Assembly (NCBI GenBank): GCA_025765615.1
Contig: JAIVFJ010000023.1
Coordinates: forward strand, 124,001 to 188,000
From: Zopfochytrium polystomum
Taxonomy: Eukaryota; Chytridiomycota; Chytridiomycetes; Chytridiales; Chytridiaceae
Reading direction: 5' to 3'
Length of the DNA stretch: 64,000 nt
Position numbers and translations under genes: made by a program. Position 1 is the first letter of the stretch, and every line of letters begins with the position of its first letter. Positions 35,001-46,459 of this stretch are shown piece after piece. The notes beneath the pieces were generated by a model. That model worked only from the letters and a program-made list of their open reading frames with translations. It searched no databases and was not told the origin of the DNA.

Positions 35001-37875
35001 CTACCCCGGGAACACGGCCCGCATCTCGCCGACGAGCTCCATAATCTCTTCGCAGAGGCCCCCTTCCTCCCGCACACGCGCCCAAATCTCCCGCTTTGGT
35101 CCGTTGCCCAACCGCCGCCGCGAGAGCGACACCTCCGACAGTGGCCCGACAACGTCCCTCTGCCACTTGTCCTGGACCCGCCGCAGCCGCGCGCGGAACG
35201 CCTCGACCCACTGCACCGCCCGCACCGTGTCGACCGCCGGTACCACGACGAGTGCGTTGGGTCCGAGGCGGGTCTTGGCCGCCGCCGCTTCGACGTCCGC
35301 CTCAGCCGCGCCCGGCGCGCCGCGGGCGCCCCACTCCTGGAAGGCGCGGACGCGCACGGCCAGCCCGCGGTCGAGCCGCGAGAAGAGGGCGGGGAGCGCG
35401 CGCTCGGCGAAGCGGACGGTAAAGTCTTCGCCGGGAAAGACCAGGGCGTCGCTGCCGTTGTCGCCTCCGCGGTCGGACGTTTTTGGCGGAGCGAGCCCCC
35501 CGTCGGAACGCGCGCTGCGGCGGCCTGTAATGTGCCGTTGTGCTGTTGGGCTTTCGGCATCTTCGCCGAGAAGCCGGAGGACGACGCGGCGGGTGGCATC
35601 GCAGGCATGAAGAAAGTCGGCTCGGCTTGCCTCTTCAAACTCACCGCATGTGGGAAGCAGCAGTGCGCCGTACGACAGTGTGCTAACTGCAAACACAGGT
35701 GGCTCGCGCTTAGGCGGAGGTGGTGTTGGCTCCACCTCCCCGTCGCCGTTCTCGCTGGGAAGCAGCTCAAATCCCACTGGGATTTGGGTCATCGACTTGG
35801 CAGCTTGTTGCGAGAAGGGAGAAAAGCCAGGCATGGGGGCGTCTTGCTCTGGCAAGTCGACCAAGCCTGCCTCAAGGGCGGCACCAAACAAGGTGAGCCC
35901 TTTCATAACTCGCCTTTCGCTCGCAATGAATGTCACTGGCCGGATGCTATCGATACCAGCCGGATGGCTCGGCTCCTTTTTTCTTGACGTGAGTCCATCC
36001 ACGGGCTCCTCAACCTCGGAAGAGCTGGTGGCCACTGAAACAAGACTGCTTCGGGCAGCCTCATCAGAGCGAAGGAGGTCTGCCACCGATTTGTGCCACA
36101 CTCCCATTTGGTGCAGTGCTTGGTGGTTCCGCACGGCAGCAGCTCCGTTCGGCAGAGGTGGCTGAATGGCTGGGGCGTGGTGGGCGGCAGCATTGCCCAG
36201 CCGACCACCAGTGCTGGTCGCTGAGCCAGGAGAATAGTCCTGAAAAGTCTCGTTTGGATCGTTATCGCCGTCCAGCTGCGAAGTTTGTGCTGGCTGAACG
36301 GGCATTGGAGCATCGCCGCCCCTCGCTGACATTCGTGACAACAGAAAGCACCAGCGGTCGAATTCCGCTTTCGTCTCCGAACGGAGCACATACGACCGCG
36401 CCTCTGTATTTACAATGAACGTTCGTGATCTCGCGTCATTAGTTGGTAAGGACAAAGCTTGTACAGAAAGAATAGATGAAGTCGGTATAATCCACTGAAT
36501 ACAAAGATGTTCGTGGAAAAGGTGAAAAGTATCACTCAGCGCGCTTGCGCAAAGAGAAAAACAAAATTCGAACCTTTGGAATGTGGTAGTATTTAGCGAA
36601 AACCTCGGGATTGCCATCAGCAGAGTACGAGGCGATCAACGGATTCGTTAATGCAGGCATGGGAGGGTCAGTGGGATAAAATCGCCGAAGAGCAGCGGCA
36701 AACTCTGTTGCGTATTGATTAGATCCGTGGCGGGCTGGGTCGAACGTCAATAGGTTGATGTGTTCTGGAAGGCGATGGCGCTTTGGAGATAAGCAGATCA
36801 ATAGCAGACCGTCAAAGCGAAAGAGTCTACAAAAGGCGTTAGCTCGCACGGCATTGTTCTCCTTTAATTAATTACCTTCGCTGAAAGTATCCCAGCCGGC
36901 TCTTCTTATGCAAAAAACCCGAAAAGATAAAGTTACGGAGATCAACTTGGTCCCTTTCTGCCCCTGTTGCCGAGCGCAACCCAGCGTCAACGTCGGTACG
37001 ATTGCTTGTGCTACGCGATGCCGATCGAGGCTTAAAAGACATCTGTCCCGGTGGTGTATAGCCGTAAAAGCGATCGTCTCTGCTGTCTAAGTAAGGCGCC
37101 ACCCTTGGCTGTGACGAAAATGCTGGCGAAGAATTCATTCTTGGCGCAAGGTCGCTTCTGGGTGGACGAGAAGCTGGGCCAAATCTCAAATTCGAGTCAT
37201 CTCTCGGCCAGTCGTCGAAGCCGTTGTAGTACGGCGCCAGCAGCTCAGTTGTAGAGTCGCGGAGCTGATTGTCACGAGGCAGCGATCCGCCCGGCAGGAC
37301 GGCCGCATCGCGCAAATGGGTTTGAGAACGAGATCGCAGCGGGACCTGTCCGGGCGGTGCATAGCCCACGAAGCGATCCTCGTCAGGGAGCCTATACGGC
37401 GCAGGTTGTGCCGGCCGTTTTGGAGGGGCAGACCAACCCCTCTCTCGCTCGCCGTGCTGGTAGGCGAAGAGGTGGAAAGTCGATGGCTGGGACCCGGAGC
37501 GCAGTTGGGGGTACTGCTGCTGTTGCTGCTGTTGCTGGCGCATCAATTGCGCCAGCTGCTTTCGTTCCTCGAAGGTTGGTTGCGGGATGTATGCGTCGAC
37601 CGACGACTGCGAGGAGGCGATGGTGGCTGCGTCGATGGGTCGGAGCCTTCCGCCCATGCCGCCCCCGAAGCCGCCGTCCGTCTCGTAGCCGTCTTCGCCA
37701 TCGCCAAACGACGAGCGCGCGCGGCCGCCAACACCGTTGCCGTTGCCGCTGCCGTTTCCAGAGGGAGCGCCGCCGCCGCCGCCGCCGTTCAGCGACGACG
37801 CCGCGTCCGCGTCGGAGTGGGCGTCGGACAGGGGAATGAGGTGGCCAGGTAGCAGTGCGATGGGATGCGAGGGCA
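35001..37875 (-). CDS. PH-domain protein with disordered N-terminus
   Basis: ATG at 37875 (MPSHPIALLPGHLIPLSD) begins about 300 residues rich in Gly, Gln and Arg. These include two related motifs, DRFVGYAPPGQ and DRFYGYTPPGQ, about 100 residues apart. A PH domain then starts (FIFSGFLHKKSRLGYFQRR). It continues over the next exon (LFRFDGLLLICLSPK) and closes in the last (TFIVNTEARSYVLRSETKAE, FDRWCFLLSRM). The C-terminal roughly 430 residues contain a predicted helical region (VRAVQWVEAFRARLRRVQDK to LVGEMRAVFPG) with no family I recognise. Introns lie near 36840-36880 and 36480-36580. A PH domain suggests phosphoinositide or protein binding at membranes; nothing more specific is supported. 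A (CT)n tract sits just 5' of the ATG. Confidence 0.75.
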
Positions 37876-37903
37876 TCTCACTTCGTTTGTGTCTACGGGG
37901 ATG

Positions 37904-37908
<5 letters not shown>

Positions 37909-37978
<70 letters not shown>

Positions 37979-37979
37979 T
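37909..37979. repeat. (CT)n microsatellite
   Basis: About 70 bp of CT repeat in the 5' flank of the PH gene (GA on its sense strand), 34-104 bp upstream of the ATG. A minus-strand open frame crosses it as an Arg-Glu run, judged non-coding. Confidence 0.9.
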
Positions 37980-38074
37980 GCTTCTTTTGGACATTCGACA
38001 GACTGGCAGGACAACACCCACCGTTTGCCCGCGAGAACGTTGCGCTGTTCATGTCGACGCAGGCCCTCGGCGTA

Positions 38075-38215
38075 TTAGTTTTTGACTCGCTGAAACGCGC
38101 CAAACTTCTCGATTGTGTCAGCAGTTTTTTCCGCCGCAGCCTTGCTTTCATCGTGTGCCGGCCCATGCTGGGCCACGTACTTTTCTTTGGCGTCCTCCAG
38201 CCTTGTGGTGTCCTT
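38075..38215 (-). CDS. Candidate short C-terminal exon
   Basis: A minus-strand frame reads KDTTRLEDAKEKYVAQHG and ends with FGAFQRVKN and a TAA at 38075-38077. It is a charged, helix-forming segment with coding-like composition. The exon before it was not found with confidence; a stop codon lies directly upstream in frame. A nearby frame (start 38435) opens with MRYTATSLWFVVLLSVVAGV, a hydrophobic signal- or anchor-like stretch that might belong to the same gene, but the phases do not join cleanly. Confidence 0.25.
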   Translation of the reverse strand, partial: KDTTRLEDAKEKYVAQHGPAHDESKAAAEKTADTIEKFGAFQRVKN

Positions 38216-38487
38216 TTAGGGGTCACCTCTTGTTGAAAAGATTCACAGCCTGCTGAGCAGCATTTTATAGATATGGCGTTAAAACTTTTTCGACACTTCC
38301 AATGGAGAATGTCAGCCTCACTTTGGACCCAACTGTGGACCTGCCTTGCCGTAGTTTGCGCCCTTGACTGTTTCGACACCAGCAACAACACTCAAGAGAA
38401 CCACAAACCAAAGGCTCGTCGCCGTGTACCGCATGCCCAAGCTGCGGTGCTTCAAGCGAGGCCACCAGCCGGCATGAGCGGGCCGTT

Positions 38488-39257
38488 CTACCATCCTCTT
38501 GCCACGTCCCACTCCAACACCGTCTTGCACTCGCTTCGCCGCCTTGGATACGACGCGAGCCGAATCAGCCGCAGGCTCCCGCAGCGGCCCTGCTCCACCT
38601 CGTTTCGGAGCAGCGCGGCCGCCGCCGTGGCTGAGACCGCCTGGTCCGCGTCGGGATCGTATTGGAAAACCAACTCTACGTCCTCGACATTCTTCAAAGC
38701 TGGCAGAAGATGATGAGGAAAGAAGGGGCACCTTCAGCTTTATGTTGCAGGAAGGCTGGTCCTTGCGCCAGCTAAAAATCGAAAGAATCCCAATACTCTC
38801 CAATTCGGCGCTGAGAACTTCCACACGCAAAGGCTTCAAAAATGTCATCGCGTCCGGAAATATCCGCAGGGCACTCGCTGCGACCGTCGAGAAGGCCAAT
38901 CAACCTGTCATACCCACCACCCATGTCCGTGACCGTCACCCCCGGATCCAGCAGGGTCTCCATCGCGTTCGTCATGTCATCGTCCGTAACGTCCTCCTCG
39001 GACATGAGCACCGCCGTCCCGCCACCAAGACTGCAGGGACGCCGTTATACTGGAGGAAAGACGTGTCGTATTTGCAAACGCCTGAGCACGGGGCTGGTGC
39101 GTACGATCGAAGTCACCGCGGACGTCTCGTTTGGGGTTGTTGGTGCCGGAGTCTCTGCTCTCGAGGGCTGCTGAAGCGCCAGCCACTGGAGCGTCGAGGG
39201 AGGGAAATGGGGCCATTTGGTGCGGCGCTTTTGCTGCTGTTGGCAGACCCTGCCCAT
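38488..39257 (-). CDS. Unrecognised multi-exon candidate
   Basis: Minus-strand coding-like segments in different frames: TAVLMSEEDVTDDDMTNAME (near 39010), LRVEVLSAELESIGILSIFS with NIKLKVPLLSSSS (near 38730-38850), and NVEDVELVFQYDPDADQAV ending LEWDVARGW with a stop at 38488. Together they suggest an acidic N-terminal part and a mixed alpha/beta C-terminal part, joined by short introns I could not place uniquely. The start is probably near 39216 or 39257. No family recognised. The plus-strand 265-codon frame over the same DNA is considered a shadow. Confidence 0.3.
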
Positions 39258-40115
39258 CCTGGTGCTCCTACGAACAGTGAGCCAGCGTTTCCGTGAATGC
39301 GCAGATGGCGCAAAATGGCACCCGCCGCGGTGGCGCCAGCGAGCAGCCGCGTTGGTAACTGTAGGAAAAGAGTTGCCGGTTGGCCGCGATGACTACGATC
39401 GATGCCGGCCGCGGCGCGGCCGCCTCAATAACAGTGGTGGAGATGATGGCACGCGTCCGAAAATAGGCGGCCGCCAGACTGTACCCCACGGTCACTTTCG
39501 CAGTGCCAAGGCCCCTTCATGAAACCACATGTGTCAACATTCAAGTCATTGGTTGGAACATATCACAAAATCCCACAGAGAAATAGTGCAACCTGATAAT
39601 TGGTTGTGCACAGCTGCAACCCCCGTACACTCCATTAGCAGGCAAGTTACTTTGCTGCCCCTTGTTAGTTACTTTCTGGACCAAAAAGTCAAAAACATCC
39701 CTTGTTTATTTGTTACTCGGTGGTGGTATTTATTTGTTAATGTTGGACAATGAACCGTACTTCTTCCAAAAAGGTTGGGGCGCGTGTGCATTGACCAATC
39801 ATTCTGCTGTCGCTGCGGCAAGCTTCAAAACACACACAGAAGACAAGCTGAAATTGGTTGCAAAGACTTCTGGAAGTGGAAAGTGCCGGGAATGGGAGGG
39901 AAAGAAAAACACACCACAAAAATTGCATTGCGGCGGCGACAAATCTCTCTCCGTCCTATCCCGACGAGAGACAAAAATTCATGCTAAACAAGGTCCACCG
40001 ACCCCAAAAGGGAAGACGCAGAGAAGTTCGGCGGTGGACGCCAGCCGCAGCTGGAACAACAGAGAAAAAATCACACAAACGTCAGTTGGTTGCGGCGAAG
40101 GCGAAGCAAGAGTGA

Positions 40116-40275
40116 CAGACAGCTGAGACAGACAGACAGGCAGACAGATAGCCAGACAGACAAACAGACAAAAACCTCCAAACCGCCGCTGCCGCACGAC
40201 GGAGGAGCTGCTGGCTTCGACAGAGGAAGAGACAGAGAGAGACTGATAGACAGATAGACAGACGGACAGACAGCG
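40116..40275. repeat. (GACA)n-type tetranucleotide repeats
   Basis: Two blocks of GACA/GATA repeats (about 40116-40170 and 40235-40275) in the 5' flank of the Reeler-domain gene. The 39300-40115 stretch upstream shows no supported gene. Confidence 0.8.
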
Positions 40276-40498
40276 AGCTGAAAGGAGGACCAAAAGAACA
40301 ACCAACGAGTGGAAGAACAAGAAAAAGAAGAAGAAGTTTGCATTCCTCCCTCCCATCGCCGTCGCCTTTTGCCGTCGCCGCCGTCACCCTTCGACCCTCC
40401 CCTGTCCACAGTGCCGGGAGCCCCCCTTCAGCGCAGCCCCAACAGCAGAAAAACGAACCATTTCACGCTGCATCTCTCCCTTGGCGCTTCCTTTTAAA

Positions 40499-41716
40499 AT
40501 GCACTTCTTTGCATCGGCATCGGCCATCGGCGCCGCTCTCCTGGCCATCGCATCCAGTTCTCCATCCCACTTTGTCGCTGCCTTCACAAACGGAACGCTC
40601 CTCCCAAAGTACTTCTGCACGAAGAATGATGGCATGCCGAAGTCCCTCGGTCAAGTCCTCAACTTCGCAATTTTCGACAAAGATACACCGTTGGCTTTCT
40701 CGAAGGACCCCGCTGCAAACTTGGCAATGACTGCAAACACTATGGCTGGTGGACTTCCGCCAAACACGGCGTACATGGTACGTTGTTGGACAATATCTCG
40801 ATTCAGAAATGCTGACTGTTTTACGTTACAGCTTGCGTCCTTCCACAACTCTCTGAACGCCATCGTCGCCGTGAACAACATCATCACCGTCACCAGTACC
40901 GCGGCCCTTACTCCTGGCATGCCGTTCCCTCTTACCATTACAACTGGTGATGCCGCGGTCCCGCTGGACGGCACTCTGATTTACGCCGAAGACATGCACG
41001 GTCACCGCATTGGTACGTTCACGGACGCCGGAGGTGTCTTTGCCCCTTTCCCGTCGTGTGGTACAAATGCGGACGGTACGTTCAACGGCATGGTCCACAC
41101 CAAGGTCGTCAACGACAAGGGTACGTACACCATGCTTTCGTGGGTGGCTCCCGCCGACCTCGTCGCGGGCGAGGTTATCACCTTCCGTGGACTCGGCGTC
41201 TCCGACAACGGCTTTGGAACCCACGCGCACGCTTGCACTGTCGGTCAGACTGGCTGCACTGCTCTCGCTGCTGGCGCTGCTAACCCGGCCACCCCCATAG
41301 CGGCCGGCACTGGCGCTGGAACCGGTGCTGGCACGGGCACTGGCGCTGGAACCGGTGCTGGCACGGGTACGGGGACTGGTGCAGGCACTGGTGGCGGACA
41401 GGTTATTACTACCACCATCACCACCACTATCACTACCGCAGTGGCTGTCCCGACCGTGATCGTGACCACCATCAGCTCCAGTGTCGTTACTACCACCACC
41501 ATGGTGACAATGACAATGAATGTCCCGACGACCGTTACGACCGTGACGCAGACTATGACCCCAACCCCAACTGCGGGGGGCGCTGGCGCTGGCGCCGGGA
41601 ACGCCGGTGCTGTTGGTGCTCCAATCACGTTCAACGCTGGTGCGCCGATGACCGTTACTTTCACCATTCCGCCCAACGAGCACCTTGTCGTTGTCACCAA
41701 CGCTCCGACTGCCTAA
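40499..41716 (+). CDS. Secreted Reeler-domain protein with Thr-rich tail
   Basis: ATG at 40499 opens a signal peptide (MHFFASASAIGAALLAIA). The mature part has a Reeler/DOMON-like beta-sandwich at about residues 90-240: PFPLTITTGDAAVPLDG, GTLIYAEDMHGHRIGTF, a C-x(n)-VHTK segment, YTMLSWVAP and ITFRGLGVSDNGFG. A Gly-Thr-Ala repeat linker (GAGTGAGTGTG) and a Thr/Val-rich region follow. The last part ends NEHLVVVTNAPTA with no GPI or TM signal. One intron, 40778-40831 (GTACGT to TTACAG), is 54 nt, a multiple of three, without a stop, so retention would insert 18 residues. Reeler domains are known in extracellular and fungal surface or defence proteins; the role here is unknown. Confidence 0.75.
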   Translation: MHFFASASAIGAALLAIASSSPSHFVAAFTNGTLLPKYFCTKNDGMPKSLGQVLNFAIFDKDTPLAFSKDPAANLAMTANTMAGGLPPNTAYMVRCWTISRFRNADCFTLQLASFHNSLNAIVAVNNIITVTSTAALTPGMPFPLTITTGDAAVPLDGTLIYAEDMHGHRIGTFTDAGGVFAPFPSCGTNADGTFNGMVHTKVVNDKGTYTMLSWVAPADLVAGEVITFRGLGVSDNGFGTHAHACTVGQTGCTALAAGAANPATPIAAGTGAGTGAGTGTGAGTGAGTGTGTGAGTGGGQVITTTITTTITTAVAVPTVIVTTISSSVVTTTTMVTMTMNVPTTVTTVTQTMTPTPTAGGAGAGAGNAGAVGAPITFNAGAPMTVTFTIPPNEHLVVVTNAPTA

Positions 41717-42765
41717 TTTGCGAATCGTTTTTTAATGGAGCTCTACCACGATTTTCTTATCGGTTTGCTGCCCTCTCTTCTTTGCCATTATTGAGTCTAC
41801 TGTGTCCGCAAGGTCCAATCCGATCACACCAACCCCTCTCTCCTTCCCTAGTCTCTACCTCTCTGCCCCTGCTGTCCTTCTATGACTGAGCTCGCTGGTT
41901 CATGAAGAGAACGTTGGAGTATAAGGAAGAAACTGCTTGAATCCTGCCTCCCTTTTCGCTCTCTGTCTGGGCCTTCTATCCTCAGTCGAAAAGGTCAATA
42001 ATGGTGCGTCTGACCCGATCCTGTTCGATCGCACCACCCTTTTGTGGATTTTATCTTCCTGTTCCCAGCGCTTTTACCGTTCCTTTGTGACTCCTATTTT
42101 CTAGTGTAACGAAATCTGAACTTCGTCCCAGTTGCGTGCGTTCCTTCCAAAACCTCTCCACACCGACTACACCCGTTGTCACCTTTCACCTGTTGGCTGG
42201 GCCAATGCCCGTGTGTACCTACACTTACCCTCGGCAGCCTTTAAAGGTGTCTCTCGCCCCTTTCACCGTTCATTCCATTTTCATTTTGTCTTTCTACCTC
42301 AATCCAACCTTGGAGTATTATGCTCGAAGTACCGAGGTACGATTAGCCGAACTTTTTCCCCTTTCGACTTCTTGTTGCTCTTTCCAGCTGCTCCATTCTC
42401 CTTTGTTTTTTTTTGCCACCCTCTGTTTTTTTTTGTTTTCGGTTTGAACTTCCAAGAATACACATCGCGGGGCGATGGTTTTCCAATCAAAAGGAATTTA
42501 CGGTTTTGTCACTTCCTTCTCGCCACAACGGGGTGAGCACGAGCCATCGACAGTTTTGTTCAACGCTTCGAAATGGAAACGAAGCGTAACACACCCTCTT
42601 CCCACTACGTGGGTTTCTTTGTTGCGTTTGCGAGATAAGAAATCACCCCCACGCCGTTCCCTCCAAGCAAATACAGCGTCAACCACGAACTACAGCCCCA
42701 ACCACACCCCTCCCCCACAAGGTCCTCGGACGGGGCGAAAAAAAAAAAAAGGAAGAAAAAAAAAT
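41717..42765. other. Convergent intergenic region
   Basis: No gene supported. C/T-rich 3' flank of the Reeler gene, then the 3' flank of G6PDH, which is A-rich directly after its stop. Short plus-strand frames here (about 42132-42536) carry no recognisable domain. Confidence 0.45.
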
Positions 42766-44942
42766 TCACAGCTTCTTTGGCGGCGTCCACGAGTAATCCG
42801 CGTTCCGTTTGTACCCCCACTTTTCGACAAACTCGCTGACGCCGACGGGGCCTCTCGTGCCAAAGCGGTACAGCACGGGTTTGCACCTCTCGCCCTCGAT
42901 CTTGTGCAGCAGCGGCGTAAAGATGCGCCACGCGGCGTCGAGCTCGTCGTCCCTCACAAAGTTGCTCTTGTCGCCGCGCAGCACGTCCAGGATCAGCGAC
43001 TCGTACGCGTCCGGGATCTTGACGTCCTGGTACCGCTTCGAGTACGACAGGTCCAGCTCCGACGTCATCGTCGCCGAGCTGAGCCCCGGCTGCTTGTTGA
43101 TGAACTTCATGTACACCGCTTCGTCCGGCTGCACGCGGATCACGAGCTCGTTGCGCGCGATCGAGGGGTAGATGTTGCCGGCGACGTCGGTGAATTGGAT
43201 GCGGATTTCGGCTTTTTGCTCGTTGAGGGCTGAATGTTTTTTTTTTTGGTTTTTTTTTTTTGGGTTGAACAAACGAGATGCGTCAGTACGGTGGTAATGA
43301 CTGCTCAAGACAAACGAATTTGCTAACCCTTTCCGCACTTGAGGATGAACGGAACGCCTAAAACCAGAAAGTTTCAAAACAGAAAAAAGGAAACGCGGGT
43401 CAGCACAAAAATTTGGAAGAACCCCCTGCCACGACAGATTCGCTTGATTACCTTCCCACCGCTCGTTGTGAATGTGGAACACGGCAGCGGCGTACGTCGG
43501 TGTGACCGAGCCCTTCGGCACAGTCGGGTCGTCCAAGTATCCCGGCTCCTTGCCGTCCTCGCTTGCAATGTACTGGCCCAGCAGCACGTTGTCCAAAGTC
43601 AAGGGCTTGATGCACCGGAGCACTTTCACCTTGCAGATTGGCAGTGTGAGTTCATCGATTGAGAGAAGGTTATTTTCACCTTTTCGTTTCGGACGTCTTC
43701 CGCGTCAAGCGTAACAGGCTTCTCCATTGCGACAATCGACAGGATTTGGAGCAGGTGGTTTTGCATGATCTTTGATTTGTTGTTGTATTGACAGACCAAA
43801 GAATGTAAGCATCAGCATCAAAGAGCGGAATACCAAGGGGAAGGCTTACGTCGCGAATGATTCCAAACTCGTCAAAGTAACCTCCACGGCCCTCCGTCCC
43901 GATTTTTTCCTTGAACGTGATTTGAACATTGTCGATGTAGTAGCGATTCCAGACAGCACCCATAAACACGTTCGCGAATCTGGCGAGGGAAAAGGAGTCA
44001 GTAAAGATTTTGCGGTGAGGTCGACGGGTGCCGGAGCGGCTGTCACCTGAAGACCATCAAGCTCTTGACCATTTCTTTGCCAAGGTAGTGGTCAATGCGG
44101 TATATCTTCCCAAAGAAAGAATAAACAAGTGTCAATGATGAGACAGCGATTGGCGCCGGTGACTAAACACACATACCCGCACCAACCCACACAAACACAC
44201 ACACGCACACGAACGAACGAACGCACGCACGCACGCACGCACTCATACGCTACGCACACGCACGCACACGCGCACACGCAGAAAAGCACGCACCTCGTCT
44301 TCCTGCCACTTGGCGGCGAGCGCTCGCGACAGCACCTTGGACGAGTCAAAGTCCTTTCCGAAAGGCTTCTCGACGATCAACCGGTTCGAGCCCTTTGTGC
44401 TGTAAGTCTTGTCCCTCAGGCCCGCGGAGGCGGGGATGAAAACGGACGGTGGCAGGGCCATGTAGAACAGGCGGTGCTTCTTCCCGGGCACGGCGGCCTC
44501 CTGGCTCGATACAAACTTGTCGAGGGCCTGGAAGGAGGCCGGGTCGTCGTACTTTCCGCTAAAGTAGGTGCATTTTGCGAGGAACTTTGCGACCAGCTGG
44601 CGGTCTTCGTCGGTGGCGGTCTTGATCTTTGACGAGACCCGCTTGTGGAACTCGGGGAGCTCGATGTGGGAGCGAGCGTAGCCGATGATTTGCGAGTTTT
44701 TCGGGAGGAAGCCGTTCTTGAAGAGACCAAAGAGAGCAGGGTATGTCTTTTTGAAGGCCAGATCGCCTGAACGGGCCGAGGAGAGTCAGGTAAGGATAGC
44801 AATCGCCGATGGATCGTTTGCCCAGTGGGTCAACAACCGCTCCACGAGAAACGTCCTTGGGCAAAACAAGAAAGGAGGCAAACGCAAAAAGGAACTCACC
44901 CGATGCTCCAAGCACTACAAGCGAGCCGAGCGACGCAGTCAA
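42766..44942 (-). CDS. ZWF1: Glucose-6-phosphate 1-dehydrogenase
   Basis: First enzyme of the oxidative pentose phosphate pathway, reducing NADP+. Core motifs appear after intron removal: coenzyme-binding [20 protein letters not shown], substrate-site [12 protein letters not shown], catalytic [19 protein letters not shown], then [28 protein letters not shown] and LRCIKPL. The C-terminus ([17 protein letters not shown]) ends SWTPPKKL with stop 42766-42768. At least seven introns; one (about 44110-44290) is filled with ACGA/CACG repeats. The 5' end is unresolved: the frame of [12 protein letters not shown] has no ATG, only TTG after an in-frame TGA. A small upstream exon starting ATG at 45241 (MAVVSSTA) joined to a TTGTAG acceptor would restore an AUG start, but its donor is weak. 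The enzyme identity is certain; the start is not. Confidence 0.9.
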
Positions 44943-45744
44943 TAAAGGTCATTGGCAGGGAGCGATGAGACGTCTGATTAGATTGAAAGCCGCGGGGAAA
45001 CGGAACAGCAGATGTAGGGGCAATACGAAGACCACGCCACCAGCCGCGCGCCCCCGAAGGCGGCGAGCTGCGCTACTTTGGCCTCTCGTGGGGTGGATGA
45101 TCAGATCCAGAAAACAGCGATCATATCACGTCCCTGTGCGTGTTCGAAGGGGAGGAGGGTAGTGGGAAAGGGTACGAAAAGATGATCCGCGTGTGCAGGA
45201 GGGGGAACCTCGGGACCAGCCGTTGAGGAGACAACCGCCATCCACAACAACCGGCGCCCTCACCCAGTTTCGAGCACACCACTTTCGCACGCGTTGCGCT
45301 GGCCGACCTCCGCCCAGGTACCGACCGCGCTTTTAAGCGTTCAGCGTTCTCGTCCCGCTGTCGCCGCAATCCGGTTCGCTCCCCGCATTTCCTTCCTTCC
45401 TTCCGTCGGTGCTCTTCGACGTATCTCGCTCCGCCTCTGACGGTGGTGGTGGGTGGCAAACCCCACTGGCGCCCGCCCCCTACTCTTCCCCTTCCCTTTC
45501 CCCTTCCTAACCGTTCACCCTTCTTCACCTTCTACACCCTTACTGCCTCGCCCACCCACCAATGATGGCCGTGTTGTCCGTGTCTGCCATGGTCGGTCGG
45601 TCTGTCTGTGTGCGTGTGGGCTGGTGCTGGCCTCGTTTTTTTTCCCTGTTTTTTCACTTTTTTGGGTTTGGTTTCTTTTGGTTTATTATTATTTTTTTGA
45701 ACCTTTCGATCTCTTTCTGTCGCTCTTCGCCTCTTCATGCCACG

Positions 45745-45745
45745 T

Positions 45746-45827
<82 letters not shown>

Positions 45828-45850
45828 GCTCTCTCCCGCTCTCTCTCGCT
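45745..45850. repeat. (CA)n(CT)n microsatellite
   Basis: CA run followed by about 70 bp of CT repeat in the divergent region between G6PDH and the CWF19L2-like gene (44943-46260). A second CT block lies at 46129-46165, just 5' of the first clear exon of the splicing gene. No other gene is supported in this gap. Confidence 0.9.
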
Positions 45851-46126
45851 CTGCCTCTCCCTCCCTCTCTCGTCTCTTTCTCCAGATACCCCTCTCCGCG
45901 TCGTCTACTTTTTATTTCTCTTCCTCGTCGTGCTGGAAGTGAGAGAGAGAGTGAGAGAGAAAGAGAGAGAGAGAGAGACTGTGTGTGCGTGTGCGCGGAT
46001 CCATCGATCCGAGGTCCATCTGCTTCTTTGTTTTTTTTTGTTTGTTGTTTGCTGATTCGAAACTGAGGCATGGGCGACGCGGTGGGTCCGGATTTCCAAT
46101 CACACTCGTCCAACTATCGCGCGCGT

Positions 46127-46167
<41 letters not shown>

Positions 46168-46260
46168 GTCTCTCTCGCTCTCCATCTGTGCCTCTATCCT
46201 TCTCGCGCTCACCATCGGCTGCCTTGTCCAATCTTCCTCCCTCCCTTCGGGACGATCCAG

Positions 46261-46427
46261 GTCGAGGACCTCGCCTTTGGGACGGGGGACAAGCGGAGGC
46301 GCCCGAACGAGGCGGAGGATCGCACGATCGCCACCGCCGCCAGCAAGCAGGACAAGAAGAAGAAGAAGGAGAAGAACAACAAGGAGAAGACGAGCAAGAA
46401 GAAGAAGCACAAGAAGAAGAGCAAAGG

Positions 46428-46459
<32 letters not shown>

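Noticed and set aside
38499..39296. 265-codon plus-strand frame
   Set aside because: Basic, Arg/Pro-rich and without regular secondary structure; minus-strand segments of the same DNA look more protein-like.
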